A stretch of 64,000 bases of DNA from Alopecurus myosuroides (Eukaryota; Streptophyta; Magnoliopsida; Poales; Poaceae), in NCBI GenBank assembly GCA_028641055.1, contig CM054060.1:210452445-210516444 (forward strand). The letters run 5' to 3'. Shown in pieces: positions 55,380 through 64,000 of this stretch. The notes under the pieces were generated by a model. That model worked only from the letters and a program-made list of their open reading frames with translations, was not told the DNA's origin and did not search any database. The translations under genes and the position numbers were made by a program. The first letter of the stretch is position 1, and every line of letters begins with the position of its first letter.

Positions 55380-55835
55380 CCGTCTCGGCGTGGTTGCAGA
55401 CATTGACGGTGAAGTTGCAGCGAGGTTGGAGACGAGGTGGCAGATCTGGACGTACGGCGAGGTTAATGGCGAGGTGGCACACCAGCAAGCACACGAAGGA
55501 GAGGTTGGAGACGAGGTGGCAGATCTGTACGTATGACAAGGTTAATGGCGAGGTGGCACACCGGAGAGCACACGAAGGCGAGGTTGGTGACTATGTGGCA
55601 GACCGGTGAGCACGACGGCGAGGTGGCACACCAGGGAGCACACGACGGCGAGGTTGGTGACGATGTGGCAGACCGGTGAGCACGACGGCGAGGTGGCACA
55701 CCAGGGAGCACACGACGGCGAGGTTGGTGACGATGTGGCAGACCGGTGAGCACGACGGCGAGGTGGTGGTCCTGGACGGTGACCTGGGCGGGGTGGGGGA
55801 TCTCGACGGCGACGTCGGAGATCTGGCAAGCGAGC
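55380..55835. repeat. Minisatellite, 69-bp units
   Basis: Units of GACGGCGAGGTGGCACACC plus GACGGCGAGGTTGGTGACG recur about 69 bp apart, nearly exact between 55600 and 55760 and more diverged before that. The complement resembles the minisatellite at 34380-34680, in opposite orientation. Confidence 0.8.
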
Positions 55836-56544
55836 TATACGGCGATGTGTAAGAGGGGTGTGATCTGGTCTGGGAGGACGGGGACTGGAGGGGAGAAGAG
55901 GACTAGTTGATTCTTTGGGCGAGGGCCGAGGGGATAAGGGAGGGTTTCAAAATGATTACAGAAATGCCCTCCACGATAAAGTTTGACCGTTGTGTGCGGG
56001 AGGGCTGAGAAGTAATATTCTTGCGCAAAATTTTTTGAGTGGGCTGTCCTGGCGACAAATTTTTGGAGGGGCGCCAAATTTTGGCGGAAGTGCGGGAAAC
56101 TATGCTGTCTGTCAGATGCTGATGGGTGGCTTAAAAAAGACCATTTATGCAATAATTTACTAAAGGGACCTGATGGGTGGCTTAAACAAATTGACCATTT
56201 ATGCAATAATTTACTAAATGAACCTTGTGAGGAAATAAAGAAGTACTATGAAATAATTTTGGAGTTGAGGTCGTCGGGCATAAAACGCGTTAGAATATGC
56301 ATAATTGTTCTATGTCAAACCAACAGTAACTAAAGAACTACAGATAACTGAGTACTTGCAACACAACACATACTATTAACTTAATTATAGAGTAGCAAAA
56401 CACAATCACAGCACACACAGATGTGTCGACAAGTAAAACACGACAAGTCGACGACATAGCAGGTTACACATATGCTCTATAAGCACACTAGTTGCCGCGA
56501 TGAAGGACACGAACAACCGGACGCACCAGTGGGACGGACTCGTT
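55836..56544. other. Left flank of the minisatellite, possible inverted counterpart of 34.1-34.4 kb
   Basis: No gene is seen. The segment 56030-56090 read on the minus strand resembles 34200-34240. A 29-bp direct repeat (GACCATTTATGCAATAATTTACTAA) occurs at about 56139 and 56192. Confidence 0.4.
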
Positions 56545-56830
56545 CTAGAGGAGCAAAGGGTTGACCTGGACGCAGCACACCAAGGTGTCGTTCAGCCAGT
56601 AGAGGCCGCCGTGCAGATTTGCTCCCGAGCCATGCTCCCAAAGCATAGAGTAGACCCCGCCGCCATCCTTGCCATGGTCGATGATGAACATCCGCCGATC
56701 GGATATTTCAACCAGCTGTGAAGAACTGCACCACGTCGGAGAGGTCATAGCCGTCGGGGCGGATGTACTCCACTTGGTGTGCGTCCTCGAGCGGTTCCTC
56801 CCCGATCAGCTCAATGGTCGTCCAGGCCAT
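56545..56830 (-). pseudogene. Small unrecognised gene with a frameshift
   Basis: ATG at 56830 gives MAWTTIELIGEEPLEDAHQV, then YDLSDVVQFFTAG and TGA at 56708-56710. The adjacent frame from about 56720 gives RRMFIIDHGKDGGGVYSMLW, then GANLHGGLYWLN, to a TAG at 56545. The two halves look like one coding sequence joined by a one-base shift near 56715. I do not recognise the family. A TATA-like CTATATTA lies 120 bp upstream. An unusual splice cannot be excluded. Confidence 0.45.
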
Positions 56831-56948
56831 TGCGTGTGTAGAGAGCACAAAGCTGACCTAGCTCTTGTGTTTTGCACAAGCTATCTATTCGAGACGTATT
56901 GATGAAGGGGGTGCGTTTTGCAGAGGCCCTCCAAATGCACCGATCGGG

Positions 56949-56956
56949 TAATATAG
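56949..56956 (-). promoter_or_regulatory. TATA-like box of the small minus-strand gene
   Basis: The minus strand reads CTATATTA between GC-rich flanks, about 120 bp before the ATG at 56830. Confidence 0.45.
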
Positions 56957-57554
56957 CGGCGGGGAGAGGCCGGCCGGCGGATCACCAAACAACATTAATT
57001 GGTGCCGAGGCCGGACTTTACCATTGAATTTGCTGTCCAGGCGCAGCGATGACAACGAGCACACACAAACAGCCGGGTTATGCAGGCGCAGAGCAACGCA
57101 TGCAGCACGGGCCAGTACGTATACGGCCGGAGCCGACTTCGACCCAGCAGTCCACAGCTAGCCGTTAACGCATGCAACAGCAGAAGCGAGGCATGGGCAT
57201 GCATGAAGATGGTCGGGCACGTGCGCAGGCACGCATTAAGATCAAGACGCGACGGGTCACGCAGGTACAACATGCAACACACATAGGCAAAGAGTGCACG
57301 TCTCGCGCGGCATGCAGCTAGCTCGCCCAAAGTTTGCAGGCATGGCGTGCAACAGCTAGCTAGCCCCAAAGCAGGCTCAGCACGCATGTACACAGAACTG
57401 TGGCGATGTCCCGTCTTTCCCATGCACTCAGACATGAAATTTTAAGGGGCTGAGCATCTCTCCTACTGCACTCCTAAAGTCCACTCCTCCATTAGCTTCT
57501 CTCGTCCTCCACTCATAAAGTCCACTCATACATTAGCTTCTCCCGGCCTCCACT
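56957..57554. other. Intergenic region between divergent small genes
   Basis: Probably the shared promoter area of the two genes. A 41-bp unit with AAAGTCCACTC and CATTAGCTTCTC is duplicated at about 57476-57552, just before the next ATG. Confidence 0.45.
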
Positions 57555-58818
57555 ATGCACCAACGCCGACGCAACGTGGCCGGACAACGAGCTGCGGGTG
57601 CCCACGTGCCTCCATCTGACGATAATCTGCGGACGGAGGAGGACGCGCGTGCACTTATCCGCACGAACACTCCCGTGTCGGCTGCTTTACGCCTCCCGGA
57701 AGGTTGGATGACCAACACCATCTTCGTCACGGTGGCGCCGCGTCTCTCCGGCCAGGCACGGGTCGACTACATCAACCAGTGCTACGATAACATGCCGTGG
57801 CAGACGAGGCATCATGACCGCCAGGACGGCCATGTCTTCGTTGTACTGGCACGAGCAAGTGGAGCTGGAGTACTTAGGGCGGCTCCACTCCTAGATCATC
57901 AACATCAGCGTCCACTCCAGCGATACGGAGTGTTCCGACGAGGAGGAGGAGGAAGAGGACTCGCCCGAGACAGAGTGGCGCCCCTTGGCACCGCCGGAAC
58001 CTGCCGCCCCGCCAGCAAACGACTTCTTCCTCCCATGTAACTGCCCCATTTGCAGCTGGGCACTTGCACAGCCGGGAACCTTGAAAGTAAAGTATGGGCA
58101 CCTAGAGGATGGGTGAATAGGTGCTACGACCAATTTTAATTTTTCTCGTAGTTTAGGCTTGACACAAAGGTAAATTCTCTAGATAGTGCAACTAAGGTGA
58201 ATTTACCTATATGACAAGGATAGCAATTAAAGCAACTAGAACAACACTTAATGCAACGAGTACAACAATTAATGCAACAAGTACAAGTGAGTAAAAGATG
58301 AGGGAATGAGATAACCGATGGAAGCATGCGGAGACACGATGTATTCCTGAGTTCCTCCTTGTTAAGGGAGTACGTCTCGTTGGAGGGGTGTGAGCTCACC
58401 ACGAAGGCCTACTCAACGCCACAAAGGCCTCACCCTATTCTCCGATGAACTCCGCCACAAAGGCCTACTTCACCTTCCACTATTGAACCCCTTTGAGGCG
58501 GGGATCGAGTCCTTTACAAACAAGTTTGGGGCACACACCCACAGCCAAATTGGGGGCTCCCAACACTCACAAATCACCAAGAGTAGCAAGAAGCCTAGGT
58601 TCTCCACAAGAGGAAACCCTAGGCAAGGATCCCTCAAGCTAATGAGGGGGAAATGGAAAACCGGTTGGTGAAGATGTAGATCCGGGACTTCTCCTTCAGT
58701 TCTCCAAGTTTCAACAAGTTTGGGTGGAGGAGGTGGGAGATCTAGCTTGGTGGGTGAGATCAATCAATGGAGTCTTCAATGCAGGATGAGCTAACCCTTG
58801 GGGAAGAAAGGAGACCAC

Positions 58819-58826
58819 TATTTATA
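58819..58826 (-). promoter_or_regulatory. TATA box of the solo LTR
   Basis: The minus strand reads TATAAATA, with the palindrome array upstream (higher coordinates), as expected for U3. Confidence 0.6.
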
Positions 58827-58867
58827 GTCCCCACTTCCAACTAGCCGTTTTCTGCCCTGTTTGCGAC

Positions 58868-59155
58868 CATTCCGGAATCACCCGGAATAATTCCGGCCTC
58901 CCGGAATAATTCCGGAGCAATCCGGATGGTAACAGAGAAAAACACGGCCAAGTCGGAATCCATCCGGATTGGTACGGAATAATTCCGAATGGCAACAGAG
59001 AATTTGCGGCCAAGTCGGAATTTCTCCGCAATAATTCCGGAGCCCGGAATCACCCGGAATAATTCCGAATTGCAACAGAGACTTTTGCGGCCAAGTCGGA
59101 ATCACCCGGATTGGTCCGGAATAATTCCGGGCTGGTCCGGAATAATTCCGGGCTG
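58868..59155. repeat. Array of GGAATAATTCC palindromes in the U3 of the solo LTR
   Basis: About nine copies of CGGAATAATTCCG or close variants, separated by 10-60 bp, with linking words GCGGCCAAGTCGGAAT and CACCCGGA. Each copy is a perfect or near-perfect palindrome. Confidence 0.85.
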
Positions 59156-59389
59156 CACAATAAAGCTCTTTTTCAGGCCAGAAAAACATCCGTTGACCTT
59201 TATCTTCTTCACCATTTCTTTGAAACCGTATATGTGTTGATTTAAGATAATATCCTTTTTGACAAAATAGCACACGCGGTTAAAACTTCTTTATGTTGTT
59301 AACAAACACACAAAACACAGAGATATCGAAAATGCACTTTCAAACCTGCCCGAACTGCGGGTCCGAGGAGTGCCACCACCTAGTTTAGG

Positions 59390-59569
59390 ATTTTATTGGT
59401 TGTAATTATTATTATCTTAATTAAGATCCCTTCAGTGGAAATGTATTATCTTTATTTTTACTCAAGTTTGATTAAAACTCTCTCAATTTCAGCTTCGAAG
59501 GGGGTGTCCCAATTGTATATTTAGTTTGCATGTGGTAGGCTTCTCATGCTCAAAGTCAACTTTTTCGTC
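59390..59569. other. Transition into the diverged satellite
   Basis: AT-rich with no gene. The first recognisable satellite word (GGAAGGGGGTGTCCCAA) follows at about 59588. Confidence 0.4.
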
Positions 59570-62500
59570 TACCCCTTCCACCGACGTCGGAAGGGGGTGT
59601 CCCAATGGGATATTTTGTTTGGTTGTGTTAGGGTAGGCCATAGGTACATGGAGAAGTGATATCTACCACTAGTTCTGATAAGACATTCGCTCAGGTTCGT
59701 CTGAAGGGGGAGTTTCGAGATGTAGTGGAAGAACCCTTCCTCTGTACAAGTGATGTCGGTGAAACCAGTCAGACCTCTTATTAGGATCTTGGATCTCTCT
59801 CCGCCTCCAAACACACTTGTATAGACATGATTGGACCCCATCTAGGTTTTGTAGGGATTCATATGCTCCGGAGCCCCTGCTTCAGCGAAACTCTGGCATG
59901 TTGACCGAAAAGTCAACTTGTTCGTCTACCCTTTCCACCGGCGTCGGAAGGGGGTGTCCTAATGGAATATTTTGTTTGTTCGTGTTAGGGTAGGCTATAG
60001 GTAGATGGAAAACTAATATCTACCACATGTTCTCATAGTATTCCCTCGGTTTCGTCCGAAGGGGGAGTTTCAAGCTCTAAGTAGTCCTGGAACCTACGAG
60101 AGAATCTGACGCCGGTGAAGCCCTAACACAAAGAGTGAGGGAAACTTGGGCATCCAAGGCCCATGCCACATTCTAACACACATGGTATGCCAAACCCTTT
60201 GTTTGGGTGGGATTCAGACGCTCTGGAACCCCTCTCCGGAAAAACCCTAGGCCCATTGGAGAAAAAGATGAATATGTCGTCCTGGCCCCTCTACGTGAGC
60301 CGGAAGGGGATAGCAAAGTGGAACTGATTGCTTGGTTGTGTTAGGTTAGGCCCAACGAACACCCAATAAAATGGTAGGGCCCACCTCTTGGCAAGATTCC
60401 CCCCGTTCCGTCGGATCCGGGAGTTTTGGGCTCTGAGTAGTCCTAGAACCCGAGAGAGAGAATCTGACACCGGTGAAGCCCTAACACAAAGAGTGAGGGA
60501 ATCTTGTGCATCCAAGACGCATGCCACACTCTAACAAACATTTTATGTGATACCATAGGCTTGGGTGATATTAATACGCTCCGGAGCTCCTCTCCGGAGA
60601 AACCCTAGGCCCGTTGGAGAAAAGGACGGAACTGCCGATTTAGCCCCTCTACGTGAGTCGGATGGGGGTAGCAAAGCGGAAATAATTGTTTGGTTATTTT
60701 AGGTTAATAAGGCCCAAGAAAACCCCAATTCAATGGTAGGGCCCTTGGCAAGATTCCCCCCGTTCCGTCAGATCCAGGAGTTTCGGGCCATAAGTAGTAG
60801 CCCCTAGAACCCGCGAGAGATCGAGAATCTGATGCTGGTGAAGCCCTAACACAAAGAGTGAGGGAATCTTGGGCATCCAAGACCCATGCCACACTCTAAT
60901 AGACATGTTATGTGATACCCTAGGCTTGGGTGGGATTAAGACGCTCTGGAGATCCTCTCCGGAGAAACCCTAGGCCCATTGGAGAAAAGGATGGAACTGC
61001 CAATCTAGCCCTCTACGTGAGCCGAAAGAGGGTAGCAAAGTGGAACTAATTGCTTGGTTGTGTTAGGTTAGTCCCAAGGAACACCCAAGACAATGTAGGG
61101 CCTACCTCTTGGCAACATTCCCCCCGTTCCTTCAGATCTGGGACTTTCGGGCTCTGAGTAGTCTTGGAACCCATTAGAGAGAATCTGACATCGTTGAAGC
61201 CCTATCACAAAGAGTGAGGGAATCTTAGGAATCCAAGGCACATGCCACACTCTAACAGACATGGTACGGCAAACCCTTGGTTTGGGTGGTATGCAGCCGC
61301 TCCGGAACCCCTCTCCGGTGAAACCCTAGCCCCGCTGGGGAAAAAGACGGATTTGCCGTTCTCGCCCCTCTACGTGAGCCGGAAGGGGGTAGCAAAGTGG
61401 AACTAATTGCTCGTCTGTGTTAGTTTCGGCCCAAGGAACACCCAATACAATGGTAGGGCCCACCTCTAGGCAATATTACCCCCGTTCTCCTTCAGATCCG
61501 GGAGTTTCTGGCTATATGGGAAGTCCTGGAACCCACGAGAGAGAATCCAACGCTGGTGAAGCCATAACACAAAGAGTGAGGGAATATTGGGAATCCATGA
61601 CCCATTCCACACTCTAACACACATGGTATAGCATATTCTAGGATTGGGTAGGATTTAGACGCTCCGGAGCTCCTCTCCGGAGAAACCCCAGGCCCCCTGG
61701 GAAAAAGGACGTAACTGTCGTTCTGGACCCTCTACGTGAGCTGAAAGGGGTATCAAGGTGTAACTAATTGCTTGGTTGTGTTGGTTTAGGACCAAGGAAC
61801 AACCAAGACAATGGTAGGGGCCACCTCTTGGCAAGATCCCCCCGTTCCGTCAGATCCGGGAGCTTCGGTCCCTGAGTAGTCCTGCAACAACTAGAGAGAA
61901 TCTCACGTCCGTGAAACCCTAACACAAAGAGTGAGGGAATCTTGTGCATACAAGACCCATTCCACACTCCAAAAAAATGTGATTTGATACCCTAGGCTCG
62001 TTGGAGAAAAGGACGGAACTGCCAACCTGGCCCCTCTGCGTGAGCCGATAGGGGGTATCCAAGCGGAACTAATTGCTTTTTTTATGCTAGGTTAGGCCCA
62101 AGTAACACCCAAGACAATGGTAGGGCCCACCTCTTGGCAATATTCCCCCCATTCCATCAGATCCTAAAGTTTCGGGCTATGAGTAGCCCTAGAACCCGCG
62201 AGAGAGAATCTAACGCCGATGAAGCCCTAACACAAAGAGTGAGGGGATCTTGAGCATCCAAGACCCATGCCACACTATAACAAACATGTTATGTGATACC
62301 CTAGGCTTGGGTGCGATTAAGACGCTCTGGAGCTCCTCTCCGGAGAAACCCTAGGCCCGTTGGAGAAAAGGACGGAACTACCGGCCTAGCCCCCTCTACG
62401 TGAGCCGGATGGGGGTAGCAAAGTGGAACCAATTGTTTGGTTGTGTTATGTTAGTCCCAAGGAACACCCAAGACAATGTAGGTCCCACCTCTTGGCAAGA

Positions 62501-63516
62501 TTCCCCCCGTTCCGTCAGATCCGGGAGTTTCGTGCTTTGAGTAGCCCTAGAACCCGCGAGCGAGAATCCGACGCTGGTGAAGTCATAACATAAAGATTGA
62601 GGCAATATTGGGGATCGAAGACACATGCCACACTATAAGACACATGGTATGGAATACCCTAGGCTTGGGTGGGATTCAGACGCTCTGAAGCTCCTCTCCG
62701 GAGATACCCTAGGCCCGCTAAAGAAAAAGACGGAATTGTCGTTATAGACCCTCTACGTGAGATGGAAAGGGGTAGCAAAGTGGAACTAATTTCTTGGTTG
62801 TGTTAGGTTAGGCACAAAGAACACCCAAGACAATGGTAGGTCCCACATCTTGGAAATATTCCCCCCGTCCAGTCAGATCCGGGAGTTTCGGGCTCTTAGT
62901 ATCCTGGAACCCATTAGAAAGAATCTAACGACGGTGAAGCCCTAACACAAAGAGTGAGGGAATATTGGGAATACAAGGTGCATGCCACACTATAACACAC
63001 ATGGTATGGCAAACTCTTGGTTTGGGTGGGATTCATACGCTCTTGAACCCCTCTCCGGAGAAACCCTAGGCCCGCTGGAGAAAAGGACAGAACTGTCGTT
63101 CTAGCCCCTCTACGTGAGCCGGAAGGGGTCGCAATGTGGAACTGATTGCTTGGTTGTGTTAGGTTAGGACAAAGAAACAACCAAGAAAATGGTAGGGCCC
63201 ACCTATTGGCAACATTCCCCCCGCTCTCTGTCAGATCCGGGAGTTTCGGGCTATGAGTAGTCTTGGAACCCACGATCTAGAATCCGATGGCGGTGAAGCC
63301 ATCACACAGAGAGTGAGGGAATATTGGGCATCCAAGACCCATGCCACACTCTAAAACACATGGTATGGAATACCATAGGCTTGGTTGGGATTCAGACGCT
63401 CCGGAGCTCCTCTCCGGAGAAACCCTAGGCTCGCTGGAAAAAGGACGGACTGTCATTCTGGACCCTCTACATGAGCCGGAAGGGGGTAGAAAAAGTGTAA
63501 CTAATTGCTTGGTTCT
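59570..63516 (+). repeat. Diverged block of the 360-bp satellite
   Basis: Twelve monomers in the same orientation as the first array, anchored near 59621, 59979, 60335, 60692, 61056, 61414, 61775, 62077, 62440, 62797, 63152 and 63512. Spacing is mostly 355-364 bp, with one short unit of about 302 bp. The first two monomers are the most diverged (GTGTCCCAATGGAATATTTTG in place of the usual words). I cannot see the six-unit order of the main array here. Confidence 0.88.
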
Positions 63517-64000
63517 TGTAGGGGGGCTACCCCCGAGTAGGGGTAAGGCAAGTGATAAAAGCAAAGATCAGAGTACTGTTGGCCGGGTTGGTGGCTACCC
63601 GGGTACCCTCTACCCGGTAGTCTCTATCCGGTCGTAAGTATCGAAGGCCAAGTGGAGATAAGGAGAAAGTTTGTATTTGTCCGGGTAGCGATCATGTGGT
63701 CCAAGTAGATGGGCTGCGTTCCTACCCGGGCAAGAAGTCAATGGAGCCGTTCTGACAGGGATCCCGCGTATCCCGCAGCCGTACCGGCGTGCGGTTCAAC
63801 TTACTAGGTACGTGATTATCAGCGACGCGGCGTGGTGACAGAGAGGTTGGCACCTGTCTTGTCTTGTCACTGACAGAGGGAACAGGACAGGATGCGGGCC
63901 TACACTGTGACGCTGACAGAGTGGACAGGACCTGTCAGCCGTACGGCGCGGCGGCTTCTCAGCGCGAGATCCCGGAAGCCTGCTCTGCGTCATAGTTCTT
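63517..64000. mobile_element. Start of another LTR element, cut by the window end
   Basis: The satellite monomer breaks at GGTTCT and is followed by TGTAGGGGGGCTACCCCCG, a TG start typical of an LTR. The sequence then has unrelated GC-rich composition, with ACCCGG words like the Tat LTRs. The other end and the duplication are outside the window. Confidence 0.55.

Larger units (their letters stand above)
58082..59343 (-). mobile_element. Solo LTR, 1262 bp
   Basis: Ends TGAAAGT and ACTTTCA, flanked by the 5-bp duplication AACCT (58077-58081 and 59344-59348). There is no primer site, polypurine tract or coding interior between the ends. A TATAAATA on the minus strand (58819-58826) gives the orientation. 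Solo LTRs arise by recombination between the two LTRs of a full element. A copia-type parent is possible but not shown. Confidence 0.8.
57555..59389 (+). pseudogene. Cys-rich small gene, frameshifted and hit by a solo LTR
   Basis: The first frame (57555 to about 57845) reads MHQRRRNVAGQR, then RTEEDARALIRTN, to YDNMPWQTRHHD. A shifted frame then gives YWHEQVELEYLGRLHS, a TAG near 57890, an acidic run and CNCPICSWALAQPGT. With the solo LTR (58082-59343) and one AACCT copy removed, the frame runs on into CPNCGSEECHHLV and a stop at 59387-59389. The CxC, CxxC and CPxC pattern suggests a small metal-binding module, but I do not recognise the family. One frameshift, one nonsense codon and the insertion make it a pseudogene here. 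Confidence 0.5.

Noticed and set aside
58082..59343. First read as a DNA transposon with TTGAAAGT inverted ends and a 3-bp ACC duplication
   Set aside because: TG...CA ends with a 5-bp AACCT duplication, plus a TATA box, fit a solo LTR better.

Overview
This window looks like nuclear DNA from a large, repeat-rich grass genome, most likely a pooid cereal relative. The basis is the classes of element present (two Tat-type Ty3/gypsy elements, a long-LTR gypsy element, a CACTA-like element, a Helitron and a solo LTR), intron-containing plant genes and a long satellite array. The species itself cannot be read from the sequence. No rRNA, tRNA or CRISPR was seen. The boundaries of most mobile elements were fixed by eye from LTR ends and target-site duplications (TSDs).

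Layout. (1) 359-17.7 kb: a minus-strand B3-domain gene, REM-like, with two B3-type regions and an acidic linker. One exon is split by a 12.7-kb Tat element (1080-13774, TSD AATAG). Intron 1 carries about ten copies of a 206-bp tandem repeat. (2) 17.9-34.07 kb: a satellite with a period near 360 bp, organised as a six-monomer higher-order repeat of about 2.15 kb. It is interrupted by a 9.9-kb pol-less Tat relative (19991-29913, TSD CATGG). (3) 34.1-48.93 kb: a decayed En/Spm(CACTA)-type transposase-associated gene on the plus strand. It is split in frame by a 10.9-kb long-LTR gypsy element (35481-46405, TSD CAAGG) whose interior is a ruined pol, although its LTRs are nearly identical. The CACTA-like end is at 48930. 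(4) 49.0-56.2 kb: remnants of a second, oppositely oriented gene that appears related, with a 4.5-kb Helitron between its parts. (5) 56.5-59.4 kb: two small damaged host genes, one holding a 1.26-kb solo LTR (TSD AACCT). (6) 59.5-63.5 kb: an older, more diverged block of the same 360-bp satellite. (7) 63.5 kb to the end: the start of another LTR element.

How the parts work together. The first Tat element encodes Gag-protease, then RT, a degenerate gypsy RNase H, an archaeal-type RNase H and integrase. All are in one frame broken by a single UAG. In both Tat elements the Gag frame begins inside the LTR and runs through the primer-binding site. Both also carry, on the opposite strand near the 3' LTR, a spliced gene with its own TATA promoter (the putative gypsy-type transposon family). 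The second Tat element has lost pol but keeps Gag and the antisense gene, so it should depend on an autonomous relative. The long-LTR gypsy element must likewise have been mobilised in trans. LTR identities place all three full-length insertions as recent, and two of them disrupt coding exons.
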